From: Vicinamibacteraceae bacterium
Lineage (GTDB): Bacteria; Planctomycetota; Phycisphaerae; Phycisphaerales; UBA5793
DNA length: 64,000 bases
Reading direction: 5' to 3'
Assembly: GCA_011525805.1 (NCBI GenBank)
Contig: WYBR01000114.1
Span: 1-64,000 of the forward strand
Positions within the stretch are counted from its first letter, which is position 1. Every line of letters starts with the position of its first letter. Shown piece after piece: positions 22,880 through 33,454 of this stretch. Below the pieces are notes generated by a model. That model did no database searches. It saw nothing but the letters and a program-made list of their open reading frames with translations, and had not been told where the DNA came from. The position numbers and the translations under genes are program-made.

Positions 22880-23986
22880 ATGGGAGAGGGCGTGCTCGAT
22901 CACTTTGCTTGCCTGGGGCTGGGCGGCCTGGCGATCCTCCGTGACGCCGAGACGCGGTCGATCTCGGCCGAGAATCCCGACGGCGCCAAGGGCGGCGGCG
23001 CGAAAGCGGCGCCGGGGCAGGATGAGCATTGCACGCCGGCCGCTTCCGAACTCGGCCGCGGCTGGAAGGTGCGCCCGTGCATTCGGGTGCGCAGCGGGGA
23101 GCGGGTGGTGCTGGCGGACGTGGCCGGGCCGGGAGTGGTGCAGCACATCTGGATGACGGTGCTGCACGAGCGCCTGCGGATGATCGCGCTGCGCGTCTAT
23201 TACGACGATCAGGCGACGCCGAGCATTGAGACGCCGCTGGGCGACTTCTTCGCCAACGGCCTCGACGGCTGCGCGCTGATCGGGTCCATTCCCGTGGCGG
23301 TCAATCCGCGCGGCGGGATGAACTCCTACTGGCCGATGCCCTTCGCCAAGCGGCTGCGGATCGAGATCGCCAACGACGGACCGCAGGACCTCAACGAGTT
23401 TTTCTACCAGATCACCTACGCGCGCACCGACGTGCCGGGCGAGGCGGGGTACTTGCACGCGCAGTGGCGGCGGTCGATGACGACGCGGCAGCGGCCCGAG
23501 CACGTGATCCTCGAAGGGGTGCGCGGCCGGGGGCATTACGTGGGCACGTATCTGGTGTGGAACCAGTTCTCCAACCAGTGGTGGGGCGAGGGCGAGGTCA
23601 AGTTCTTTATTGACGGCGACGGCGAGCACCCGACGATCTGCGGCACGGGCACGGAGGACTATTTCGGCGGCGCGTGGGGGTTCCGCGCGGCGATCAATCC
23701 GGAGACGAGCGGGCCGGTGACGTACAGCACGCCGTATCTCGGCTATCCGCAGGCGCTGATCGGGGGCGAGCGCGTGCCGTGCCACGGCCTGTACCGCTGG
23801 CACATTCCCGACCCGATCCGCTTTCAGCGCGACCTGCGCGTGACGGTGCAGGCGCTGGGGTGGTACCCGACGCGGAAGTTTCAGCCGCTCACCGATGACA
23901 TCGCGAGCACGGCCTACTGGTATCAGGCGCTGCCGACCGGTTCGATGCCGGGCTTGCCTTTGATGAACGAGCGTCTGCCGCGCTGA
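22880..23986 (+). CDS. GH172 (DUF2961) glycoside hydrolase-like protein
   Basis: A 368-residue DUF2961 protein. Hallmarks are AENPDGAKGGG near 30, GERVVLADVAGPGVVQHIWM at 73-92, NPRGGMNSYWPMPF near 142, and the signature GEGEVKFFIDGD (236-247) leading into CGTGTEDYFGGAW (254-266). Glu in GEGE and E259 in GTEDYF are the candidate catalytic pair. GH172 includes enzymes acting on difructose dianhydride and on D-arabinofuranose or fructofuranose linkages. No signal peptide is visible, so it is probably cytoplasmic. It starts three bases after the threonine aldolase stop, implying translational coupling, although the two activities have no known link. Confidence 0.88.
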   Translation: MGEGVLDHFACLGLGGLAILRDAETRSISAENPDGAKGGGAKAAPGQDEHCTPAASELGRGWKVRPCIRVRSGERVVLADVAGPGVVQHIWMTVLHERLRMIALRVYYDDQATPSIETPLGDFFANGLDGCALIGSIPVAVNPRGGMNSYWPMPFAKRLRIEIANDGPQDLNEFFYQITYARTDVPGEAGYLHAQWRRSMTTRQRPEHVILEGVRGRGHYVGTYLVWNQFSNQWWGEGEVKFFIDGDGEHPTICGTGTEDYFGGAWGFRAAINPETSGPVTYSTPYLGYPQALIGGERVPCHGLYRWHIPDPIRFQRDLRVTVQALGWYPTRKFQPLTDDIASTAYWYQALPTGSMPGLPLMNERLPR

Positions 23987-24014
23987 GACACATCGCGGCA
24001 GTCTCGCTCCAACG

Positions 24015-24242
24015 CTCACCACAAAGAGCACCAAGGCACAAAGGAGGCACGAAGCAAGCCGAATTGGCCGAAAGGAGGCTCAAGATGCACAGAACGGCGC
24101 CGGTTGCACGCTTTCAACTCCCTTGCGCTCGGCCTCGATTCCCAAGTCCCAAATCCTTCTTGTGCCTTCTGTGCCTTTTTTGCGGCCAATGTCCGACTCT
24201 CACTTTGTGCCCCCTTCGTGACTTCGTGTCCTTCGTGGTGAG
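24015..24242. mobile_element. MITE-like inverted-repeat element (copy b)
   Basis: The left arm (24015-24054) begins CTCACCACAAAGAGCACCAA and the right arm (24203-24242) ends TCGTGTCCTTCGTGGTGAG. The arms are inverted copies over about 40 bases, roughly 31 matching by eye. Another half-arm (CTTGTGCCTTCTGTGCC) lies inside. No gene is contained. Confidence 0.7.
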
Positions 24243-24262
24243 ATATCGACTCCCGAACTGGA

Positions 24263-25270
24263 ATGCCGCCCATGCGAATCGCCCTTGTGACCGACGCCTG
24301 GCTGCCGCAGGTCAACGGCGTCGTGACGACGCTCGGCCAGGTGGTGCGCCAACTCGAAGCGATGGGCGATGAGGTGCTTGTCGTCAATCCGCAACTCTTC
24401 CGAACGTACCCCTGTCCGCGCTACCCGGAAATCCGCCTAGCGTGGATGCCGGGGCGGAAGGTCCGCGCGTTGCTGCGCGAGTTTCGGCCCGACGCGATCC
24501 ACATCGCGACGGAAGGGCCGCTCGGGATCGCCGCGCGCCTGCACTGCGGCCGGCGGCGCCTGCCCTTCAACACGTCGTATCACACGCAGTTTCCGCAATA
24601 CCTGCGCCGCTACGCCGGCATTCCCGAAGGGTGGACCTATCGCGTCATGCGCTGGTTCCACGGCCGGGCGAACGCGACGCTCGTGCCCACGGCGCGCGTC
24701 AAGGATGAACTCGATGCGCGCGGTTTCACCAACGTGCGCGTCTGGACGCGCGGCGTGGACACCGATCTCTTCAGGCCCGGCGACAAGTCGCTGCTCACGG
24801 GGGAGCGGCCGATCAGCCTCTACGTCGGCCGCATCGCGCGCGAGAAGAACATCGAGGCGTTTCTCGAAGCGGAGGTACCGGGCACGAAGTACCTCGTCGG
24901 CGACGGCCCCGCGCGCGCTTCGCTGGAGAAGCAGTATCCGGCGGCGCGCTTCGTCGGCGTCAAGAAAGGCGAAGACCTCGCCCGGCACTACGCCGCGGCC
25001 GACGTCTTCGTCTTTCCCAGCCGCACCGACACCTTCGGCGTGGTGATGCTCGAAGCGATGGCGTGCGGCGTGCCCGTCGCGGCGTATCCCGTCACCGGGC
25101 CGATCGACGTCGTCAAGGCCGGCGTCTCCGGCGCGCTGCACGATGATCTCGCCACGGCGATGCGCGAAGCGCTGAAGATCGATCCCGCGTCGTGCCTGAG
25201 ATACGCGCAGGGGTTTTCGTGGCGGCGATGCGCGGAGATGTTTCGCGAGGCGCTGCCCATTCGGAAGTAG
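24263..25270 (+). CDS. Glycosyltransferase family 4
   Basis: A 335-residue GT-B enzyme that transfers a sugar or glycosyl unit from a nucleotide donor. The N-terminal Rossmann start is MRIALVTDAWLPQVNGVVTT, whose NGV turn is typical of GT4 (MgtA/SQD2-like). The donor-binding domain has YVGRIAREKNIEAFLEA near 193, AADVFVFPSRTDTFGVVMLE and ACGVPVAAYPVTGP. The start may be ATG 24263 or 24272; neither has a clear ribosome-binding site. Related enzymes make glycolipids and cell-surface glycans. A 113-bp inverted element begins one base after the stop. Confidence 0.88.
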   Translation: MPPMRIALVTDAWLPQVNGVVTTLGQVVRQLEAMGDEVLVVNPQLFRTYPCPRYPEIRLAWMPGRKVRALLREFRPDAIHIATEGPLGIAARLHCGRRRLPFNTSYHTQFPQYLRRYAGIPEGWTYRVMRWFHGRANATLVPTARVKDELDARGFTNVRVWTRGVDTDLFRPGDKSLLTGERPISLYVGRIAREKNIEAFLEAEVPGTKYLVGDGPARASLEKQYPAARFVGVKKGEDLARHYAAADVFVFPSRTDTFGVVMLEAMACGVPVAAYPVTGPIDVVKAGVSGALHDDLATAMREALKIDPASCLRYAQGFSWRRCAEMFREALPIRK

Positions 25271-25271
25271 A

Positions 25272-25384
25272 TCGGGCCCGCTGCTCTGGGCGCGGCCCGG
25301 CAGTTGGCGGTGTACGCGATGAAGGGGTGCGATGAGGCGTGTCACACCCCGGAGTGCCGGCCCGGCGCAGAGCAGCGGGCCCGA
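25272..25384. repeat. Inverted-repeat element with ~30-bp arms
   Basis: TCGGGCCCGCTGCTCTG opens at 25272 and its inverted copy CAGAGCAGCGGGCCCGA closes at 25384. The pairing continues inward through GCGGCCCGGCA / TGCCGGCCCGGC. GGGGTG...CACCCC pairs inside the loop. It starts immediately after the GT4 stop and could also serve as its terminator. Confidence 0.7.
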
Positions 25385-25539
25385 CCTACACCACTGCGGT
25401 GCCAGAGCGTCGCTACGACCGCCCCGCCTCGCCGACTAACATGGCTCCGGGAGATTGGCCTATTGATGCCGGATTCCGCACGTCTCCGCCGTCACTGTGG
25501 GCCGGGCGTTGCGGCGGGAGTTTGGAGCAGGAGTCGAGC

Positions 25540-26562
25540 ATGACCGCCATCGTATCGAGTCTGGTCGCAACGGCAGTGTGCGGCATTGCGTCAATACCCA
25601 CCCAGCCGCCGCCGCCGGAGGTGTCCAGCCTCGGTCAACTGCTGGCCGCGGCGCGATCGCACCCGCTGCTCGTGTGCCACGAGGTCGGGTACCAGTTCGT
25701 CGATGACCGAGTCTTTGAATGGTCGGTCAGGTTTGATGATCGGGAGTTGGATCGGGACTATGAACTACGCGGCGGGATGGATGACCTGATCAACATTCGG
25801 CGTCGGCGCCTGCAATGGGGAGAGCGAGCCGCGGCAGTGTTGAACGACCTGACTCGTGAGTATCTTCTCAACCGAGGCGATGAGCGTGTGAATCCTCGCA
25901 CCGATGTTGCCGTGACCGTTCTGGGCACGATTGGACGGGGCGTCGACGGCTTCATGGCCTTGATGCAAGGGCAAGTCGATGCGCGCGAATTCTTTCGGGT
26001 TTATGCCGCGGTTACTCCGTTCGAGTCTCGGTGGCGCGGCGATCGGCTCGTGGACCTTCGCCAACCTGTGGAGCGCGCTACATGGGAGGACCCTTCCGCC
26101 GCGGCACTCGTCGCCTTGCGGCGGTTGACCATCACGCCTGAGGCGAATGGCGCGGCGGTCGAGGAATCGATCTTCCGCGCCGAGTCTGAAGCGCGCTACG
26201 ACTGCGCTGATGGGCTGATTCGCTGTCGCATTCAATGCACGAACATGAGTGCGGCGGCGGCGTGCCTTCCAATGGACATCCGCCAGGCCGTCCGAATCCG
26301 TCAGAGCGACGGCGACTTGCTCCGGCTGCCCCATGAAAACGGTCATGACTTCGAAGAGCGCGAGAACCCTTCATTTCGATACTTGCGCGTCTCGCCGGGT
26401 CGCAGTGTGGACTTGTTACTGGAGATTCGTCTCAGTGCCTTGGAGCATGCGGGTACGATGCACGACGGTGCGATTGAACTCTCACTTGCGGCACTGTTCC
26501 ATGAGTTCTTGATTGACGGCGAGACCGGGGTCGTTGTTCCGGTGCGCGACGTGGGGCGCTGA
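25540..26562 (+). CDS. Exported protein of unknown function
   Basis: A 340-residue protein. The start ATG 25540 is backed by GGAGCAGGAG six bases upstream; the longer frame reaching 25339 is not. The N-terminus is a weak signal peptide (IVSSLVATAVCGIASIPT), so export is likely. The body mixes helices and strands (DDLINIRRRRLQWGERAAAV, then AALVALRRLTI, LLLEIRLSALEH). No cysteine pattern or catalytic motif stands out. Family not recognised. Confidence 0.7.
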   Translation: MTAIVSSLVATAVCGIASIPTQPPPPEVSSLGQLLAAARSHPLLVCHEVGYQFVDDRVFEWSVRFDDRELDRDYELRGGMDDLINIRRRRLQWGERAAAVLNDLTREYLLNRGDERVNPRTDVAVTVLGTIGRGVDGFMALMQGQVDAREFFRVYAAVTPFESRWRGDRLVDLRQPVERATWEDPSAAALVALRRLTITPEANGAAVEESIFRAESEARYDCADGLIRCRIQCTNMSAAAACLPMDIRQAVRIRQSDGDLLRLPHENGHDFEERENPSFRYLRVSPGRSVDLLLEIRLSALEHAGTMHDGAIELSLAALFHEFLIDGETGVVVPVRDVGR

Positions 26563-26780
26563 GGTCGGACGTGTGCGGCGACGTGACGTCCCGATCGAGC
26601 CCACGGAATCCATCTTGAGCAACGAGATCGTCGTCTCCACCGCGCCGAGGGCGGGCGCCCTGGTCCGAAAGGAGGCTCCGCGACTGGAAGGCCACGCCAA
26701 TGCGCAAACGGATGATCGATCTCGTTCGATAATCAACCGCGAGCCTTCTTGGCAAAGCCTCCGCGCTCCTCTGCGCAAAG

Positions 26781-26807
26781 CCTCGGGGTCGTCATTCAAC
26801 CCCGAGG
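26781..26807 (-). terminator. Hairpin after tig
   Basis: CCTCGGGGT (26781-26789) and ACCCCGAGG (26799-26807) form a perfect 9-bp stem, 40 bases past the trigger factor stop on the minus strand. No U-tract follows. Confidence 0.5.
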
Positions 26808-26846
26808 GGCGGCTCACCGGCCGGCATCGAGCGCCCGCCGCTGCCC

Positions 26847-28364
26847 TCAATCGTCATCGTTCTTGCTCTTCTTTTTCGTCGAAGTCTTCTTCTTGCTCGT
26901 CTTCTTCTTCGACGATTCGGACTTCTCGCCCTTGCTCTCGCCCGTCTGGCCCGTCTCGCCGGCCTCCGCCATCGCGGCGGCTCGCTCGGCCTCCATCTCC
27001 TTGTTCCACTCCTCGGAGGAGATCTCGGCGATCTCGGCCATGTCGATGAGGCGGTCGGCGGCCTTCTCGTGGCGGATCTGGCTGATGAGCATCGGGCCGC
27101 GGCCCGAGCGGATGAGTTCCTGGCGCAACTTCTCGGGGCGCATGTTCTGGCGCATGGCGATCTGGGCGATGCGCCCGTTCACTTCGTCCTCGCTCGTCTC
27201 GATCTTGAGCGTTTCGCAGAGGCGCTCCATGATGAACATGATCTTGAGATCCTTCGCGGCCCGCTCGGCGCCGGCGTCGCGGATCTCGGCCATGCGCTCC
27301 TCGACGAGGTACGCCGGCATGCCCTGGTTGAGCAGGCGGAGGCGGAACGACTCGATCGTCCGGGCCGTCTGTGCGGCGCTGGCGCGCTGCGGAAGTTCCA
27401 TCTCGGTGTTCTCGATGAGGTACTTCGCCACCTGGCGCCGCAGGATGTCCTGCTGCTCCATGGCGATCTGCGCCCCGAGGGCCCGCTCGATCTGCTCGCG
27501 CAACTGTCCCTCGATCTCGAGGCCGAAGTGGGCCAGCAACTGCTCCATGGTGAGGGGGATGAGGCGGCCGACGTTGGCGATGCTGAACTCGATGGTGATG
27601 GGGTTGCCGCGCACCGCTTCGAGTTCGTGGTTCTCCGGCCCGGTCGTCTCGGCGGTGACAACCTCGCCGGCCTTGCGGCCGCCGAGCAGGGCGCGGACGC
27701 CTTCGATCTGGATCCCCGCGACGGGCCCCTTGTCTTCGTCGCCCGCGAGCGGCAGTCGGCTGACGGTTTCGGCGACGGTGCCGAGGACTTTGCCCTCGCG
27801 GTCGTTGATTTTGGCGCTGCCGAAGAAGTAGTCGCCCGGCTCGGGCTCACCGTCGACGGCGACGACGCTGCCGCGGCGATCCAACTGGATCTTGATCTCC
27901 TTGTCGACCATCTCGCGGGTGATTTCCAGCGTCGGCCGGCGGAGCGGAATGCCGTCGTACTTCGGAAGATCGAACTCGGGCACGACCTCCACTTCGCAGG
28001 TGAAGACGAAGGGCTTGCCTGGTTCGAGGTTGAGGGACGTGTCCTTGGAAATGACCGGGTCGCCGACGACCCGGAAGTCGCGCTCGCGAATGACCTGCTG
28101 GAAGGCCTGGCTGATGAGCCGGTTGCGGGTCTCCTCGGCCATGCCCTTGGCGAAGCGGCGCTCGACGAGTTTGCGCGGCGCCTTGCCGGGGCGGAAGCCG
28201 GGCAGGCGCGCGGCCGTGACGAGTTCGCTGAACCCCGTGTTCATCCGCTCGTCGATGACGGAGGCGGGAATCTCGATGGTGATCTTCTTGCACGCGGCGC
28301 CCGCGTCCTCGATGTTGACGCTGCCGAGCTTGATTTCTTCGGTCGTTTCAGTGGTCGTGGCCAT
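26847..28364 (-). CDS. tig: Trigger factor chaperone
   Basis: A 505-residue ribosome-bound chaperone and prolyl isomerase. The ribosome-docking signature is GFRPGKAP at 56-63. An FKBP-like domain follows (PEPGDYFFGSAKIND about 178, then LPLAGDEDKGPVAG), though the isomerase domain is divergent. The long helical chaperone arms come next. Unusually, the last 40 residues are a low-complexity tail of Lys/Ser/Thr runs (SSKKKTSKKKTSTKKKSK, ending NDDD). This is longer than typical trigger factors of about 430-450 residues. AGGAA lies before ATG. clpP and clpX do not follow. Confidence 0.93.
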   Translation of the reverse strand: MATTTETTEEIKLGSVNIEDAGAACKKITIEIPASVIDERMNTGFSELVTAARLPGFRPGKAPRKLVERRFAKGMAEETRNRLISQAFQQVIRERDFRVVGDPVISKDTSLNLEPGKPFVFTCEVEVVPEFDLPKYDGIPLRRPTLEITREMVDKEIKIQLDRRGSVVAVDGEPEPGDYFFGSAKINDREGKVLGTVAETVSRLPLAGDEDKGPVAGIQIEGVRALLGGRKAGEVVTAETTGPENHELEAVRGNPITIEFSIANVGRLIPLTMEQLLAHFGLEIEGQLREQIERALGAQIAMEQQDILRRQVAKYLIENTEMELPQRASAAQTARTIESFRLRLLNQGMPAYLVEERMAEIRDAGAERAAKDLKIMFIMERLCETLKIETSEDEVNGRIAQIAMRQNMRPEKLRQELIRSGRGPMLISQIRHEKAADRLIDMAEIAEISSEEWNKEMEAERAAAMAEAGETGQTGESKGEKSESSKKKTSKKKTSTKKKSKNDDD

Positions 28365-28450
28365 GGTCGGGTGATTCCTGGTTCGCCGGCGCCCAAGGGC
28401 GCGGGTTCAAGCGTGCGTAGCGTGTCGCGGGACGATCCGTTAAGTCTGTG

Positions 28451-28456
28451 AGGGTA
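28451..28456 (-). promoter_or_regulatory. Candidate -10 box for tig
   Basis: TACCCT on the minus strand, about 87 bases upstream of the tig start. It has the same TAnnnT form as the leaderless boxes elsewhere, but here with a real leader. Confidence 0.35.
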
Positions 28457-28616
28457 GCGCCCGGCGGGGGAACGTGCCAGCGGCGCGACCGGGCGGGTGT
28501 AGTCCAGATTTGTGGCACTTGCGATGCACGGTTTGACGGCGCGTCATTCGGGATCATGGTCGGCGAGCAGCCGGCGGCAGCCGGTTGCCTTTCGGGCCCC
28601 AACGGGGCCGGCGAAT

Positions 28617-28660
28617 GTAGCCACGGGTGGAGCGAAGCGCAGCAAGCGGAACCCGTGGAA
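28617..28660 (+). repeat. REP copy 3
   Basis: TGTAGCCACGGGTGGAGCGA at the left, GGAACCCGTGGAA at the right; same unit as at 19862. Confidence 0.85.
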
Positions 28661-28711
28661 GAGAGCGCGCTAAGTCTTCTAATCGCCCCGGGAGGGGCGA
28701 TGGAAGTGTGA

Positions 28712-30562
<1,851 letters not shown>

Positions 30563-30586
30563 CGGGTGGTGAGCCGCGACCCGGAG

Positions 30587-30616
30587 GCTCTGCGGAGGGG
30601 AGCGCGAGCGCAGAGC
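30587..30616. terminator. Hairpin between convergent genes
   Basis: GCTCTGCG (30587-30594) pairs with CGCAGAGC (30609-30616). It lies between the stop of tpl (30562) and the stop of the minus-strand gene at 30643. Confidence 0.4.
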
Positions 30617-30642
30617 AGGCGCGTTTCGTCCTTCGTTGCACC

Positions 30643-31518
30643 CTACCTGATCTCCGCCGTGTTGCTTGTGCCGCACGTCGTCAGATCAAGGAGTTGCAGG
30701 AAGCCGCCGCAGGCGCCCGGGCCGATGTTGCCCTGGATCATGCGCGAGCCGCCCTGGCCGGCGCCGCCGGTGAAGGCGACCTGCAACTGATTGCTCGACA
30801 GGCCGAGCACCGTCCCGGCGCAGGGCCGGTTGTTGGGAATGACGAAGTTGCCCGCGGAGCGCGCGAAGAGCAGCGCGACCTGCCCGTTGGGCGACGCGCC
30901 TCCCCACTCGACGATGATCCCGCCTCCGCCCGGGCACTGCGCCGAGACGGCCAGGGTGATCCGCGAGGGCGCCGCGGCGATGACGCGGGCCATGAAGTTG
31001 ATCGGCCGGCCGTTCGGGTCCGTCAACTTCGTCCACGTCGAGCCGTTGCCAAACCAGGCGTAGTCGGGGCTGGAGCCGACGCCCGGCGGGTTGTAGTGCG
31101 GCAGTCCGGCGGCGACGGGGCGGGTGTCGGAAATCTGGATCGTCCACGTAAACGTGTCGGGAACTTCGATGTGCGGCACGTTGAACTGAATGAGGTCGTC
31201 CCCGCCGGTGAGGGGTACGTCGTTGCGCACCGCGCCTTCCCAGATGAGCGTGCCGGGCAACCCGTTGAGGCCGTCGTTGGCGTAGAGGCGGGGCTGGAGG
31301 TCGGCCGTACCCGCCTGTCCCTGCATCGAGACGCCGATGTGCAGTTCAGTGACGGTGCGCAGCGTCCCGGCCGCCTGCACCTCATCGCCGATCTGGAGTT
31401 GGGTGAAGGACCGCGTCTGGCTGCCGCTCGTCGTGTTGTCGTAGATGACGTCGGCCGTGGCGGCGTGGGCGGCGAAGGCAACCGCCAGCGCGGCGGGAAT
31501 GCGGAATCGACTGTTCAT
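30643..31518 (-). CDS. Secreted beta-sandwich protein with cysteine C-terminal domain
   Basis: A 291-residue exported protein. ATG 31518 has GAGGAG nine bases upstream and opens a signal peptide (FRIPAALAVAFAAHAATA). Residues 25-180 start VIYDNTTSGSQTRSFTQL and continue with strand-rich text of the kind seen in PEP-CTERM and 'choice-of-anchor' surface proteins, but no PEP-CTERM tail is present. Residues 185-291 form the four-cysteine domain shared with the Kelch proteins and the small protein at 55401 (AQCP, PCAGT, ACGGFLQ, TTC). Likely a surface or periplasmic binding protein; role unknown. Confidence 0.75.
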   Translation of the reverse strand: MNSRFRIPAALAVAFAAHAATADVIYDNTTSGSQTRSFTQLQIGDEVQAAGTLRTVTELHIGVSMQGQAGTADLQPRLYANDGLNGLPGTLIWEGAVRNDVPLTGGDDLIQFNVPHIEVPDTFTWTIQISDTRPVAAGLPHYNPPGVGSSPDYAWFGNGSTWTKLTDPNGRPINFMARVIAAAPSRITLAVSAQCPGGGGIIVEWGGASPNGQVALLFARSAGNFVIPNNRPCAGTVLGLSSNQLQVAFTGGAGQGGSRMIQGNIGPGACGGFLQLLDLTTCGTSNTAEIR

Positions 31519-31714
31519 GGCGAGGCTCCTCTCCTGCTCCTGAGAGCATACCCGAGAGCGGCCGCCGCGCCAAGGGTGCTTCCGGAAATCGCGGTGGATC
31601 ACGCCGCTTGCGGCTTCGCGTGCGAGCGCGCTCCCCTGCGCCGAGCCTTCGGGTCGCGGCTAAACGGCGGAATCTGCGGGCGCTGCACCCTTCGCGTTCT
31701 GCGCCCGTGCCTCC

Positions 31715-31726
31715 TACCCTTGCCTC
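31715..31726 (+). promoter_or_regulatory. Leaderless-type -10 box of glyS
   Basis: TACCCT (31715-31720), then six bases, then ATG at 31727. No Shine-Dalgarno sequence. Confidence 0.45.
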
Positions 31727-33412
31727 ATGACGAGCGAAAGCGCCAATCCCTCATCGACCCCCGCCGCGACGCGCAGCATGGACGACATCGTCGCGCTGTG
31801 CCGCCGCCGCGGCTTCATCTGGCAGTCCTCCGAGATCTACGGCGGCATCAACGGCTTCTGGGACTACGGCCCGCTGGGCACCGAACTCAAGCGCAACCTG
31901 AAAGAGGCATGGTGGCACGACATCGTCCGCTGCCCCGGCCGAGGGCCGGATGGCGAACTCATCGACATGGTCGGTGTGGATTGCACGATCATCATGAACC
32001 CGAAGGTGTGGGAGGCGAGCGGACACGTCGGCGGGTTCAACGATCCGATGGTGGATGACAAGGAGACGAAGCAGCGATTCCGCGCGGATCACTTGCAGGG
32101 CATGTTTGGTGCGATCGAGTCAGAGCACGCGCCCGCAGTGATGAAGTTCCGCAACAACCTCGTCGACACAACTGTGATCCCTCTGCGCACCTTTATTGCG
32201 TCGAATCCCAGCGAAGCAGTGTCAATTCTTGAGCACGACAAGCGCATGCAGAAAGATCTTGGCATTCGCAAGATCCGTTTCACTCCGGAGCACGTGGGAG
32301 AGCGGTTTCGCATTGCGCTCGCAGACATCGGCGACGGTGAGAGGTGTTATTACATCGATGTTATTGAATCTGGTCTTCTGGAGAAGGCGGCGGAGCGCGT
32401 TCCTTCACCATACACTGGAAAGCCCGGGTCGCTCACCAAGCCTCGTCAGTTCAATCTCATGTTCATCACTTTCGTCGGAGCGGTTCAGGACGAAGAAAGC
32501 AAAGCCTACCTCCGCCCCGAAACCGCGCAGGGCATCTTCTGCAACTTCTGGAACGTCGTTGACACCAGCCGCGTGAAAGTTCCCTTCGGAATCGCGCAGC
32601 AGGGCAAGGCCTTCCGCAACGAAGTCACGCCGCGCAACTTCACTTTTCGCAGCCGCGAGTTCGAGCAGATGGAAATCGAGTTCTTCATCCGCCCCGACCA
32701 GGCGAACGAGTGGTACAGGTTCTGGCGCGACAGCCGCTACGCGTGGTGGAAGTCGATCGGCCTCGCCGGCGACAACCTGCAACTCCGCGAGCACGAGAAG
32801 GAGGAACTCGCGCACTACGCCAAGGAAGGGGCGGGCGTGTGCGACATCGAGTACCGCTTCCCGTTCACGGCGCCGGGCTTTGGCGAACTCGAAGGCGTCG
32901 CCCACCGCGCCGACTTCGACCTCAAGGCCCACGCGAACGCGTGCGGCAAGGGCGACAAACTGCGCTACTTTGACCAGGAGCGCAACGAGCGCTACTTCCC
33001 CCACGTCATCGAGCCCTCGGCCGGGGCCGACCGCGGCACGCTGGCGCTGCTGTGCGAGGCGTACACGCCCGACGGCGCGCGTCCGAGCGGGGTGTTCATG
33101 AAGTTCCACCCGCGCCTGGCGCCGATCAAGGCGGCGATCTTCCCGCTCGTCAACAAGGACGGCATGCCGGAGATCGCGGAGAAGTTGTACATGCTGTTGC
33201 GCGAGAAGTGGGCGGTGCAGATCGACGTCAAGCAGACCATCGGCAAGCGCTACGCCCGCATGGATGAGGCCGGCACGCCCTACTGCTTCACCATCGACTC
33301 GGATACGCTCCAGGACCAGACCGTCACGGTGCGCCACCGCGACACGCTGCAGCAGGAGCGCCTCGGGATCGACAAGGTGCAGGCGTTTCTGAGCGAGAAG
33401 ATCGGGGGGTGA
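31727..33412 (+). CDS. glyS: Glycyl-tRNA synthetase, homodimeric (eukaryote/archaeal-like) type
   Basis: A 561-residue class II synthetase charging tRNA-Gly. Hallmarks: EIYGGINGFWDYGPLG (about 36-51), motif 2 region AYLRPETAQGIF and FRSREFEQMEIEFF, LEGVAHRADFD and motif 3 GADRGTLALL. The anticodon-binding domain closes the protein. Between about 118 and 235 it has a long insertion without the paired cysteines that many bacterial relatives carry there. That segment (about 32,100-32,480) is also poorer in GC: two hand-counted lines give 28/60 and 30/60, against 37/60 for 32941-33000, and it uses more AT-ending codons. A possible mosaic gene. Confidence 0.95.
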   Translation: MTSESANPSSTPAATRSMDDIVALCRRRGFIWQSSEIYGGINGFWDYGPLGTELKRNLKEAWWHDIVRCPGRGPDGELIDMVGVDCTIIMNPKVWEASGHVGGFNDPMVDDKETKQRFRADHLQGMFGAIESEHAPAVMKFRNNLVDTTVIPLRTFIASNPSEAVSILEHDKRMQKDLGIRKIRFTPEHVGERFRIALADIGDGERCYYIDVIESGLLEKAAERVPSPYTGKPGSLTKPRQFNLMFITFVGAVQDEESKAYLRPETAQGIFCNFWNVVDTSRVKVPFGIAQQGKAFRNEVTPRNFTFRSREFEQMEIEFFIRPDQANEWYRFWRDSRYAWWKSIGLAGDNLQLREHEKEELAHYAKEGAGVCDIEYRFPFTAPGFGELEGVAHRADFDLKAHANACGKGDKLRYFDQERNERYFPHVIEPSAGADRGTLALLCEAYTPDGARPSGVFMKFHPRLAPIKAAIFPLVNKDGMPEIAEKLYMLLREKWAVQIDVKQTIGKRYARMDEAGTPYCFTIDSDTLQDQTVTVRHRDTLQQERLGIDKVQAFLSEKIGG

Positions 33413-33454
33413 GGCGGGCAGCGACGCCTGCGAACCGCACCGCAAACCTCGCGC

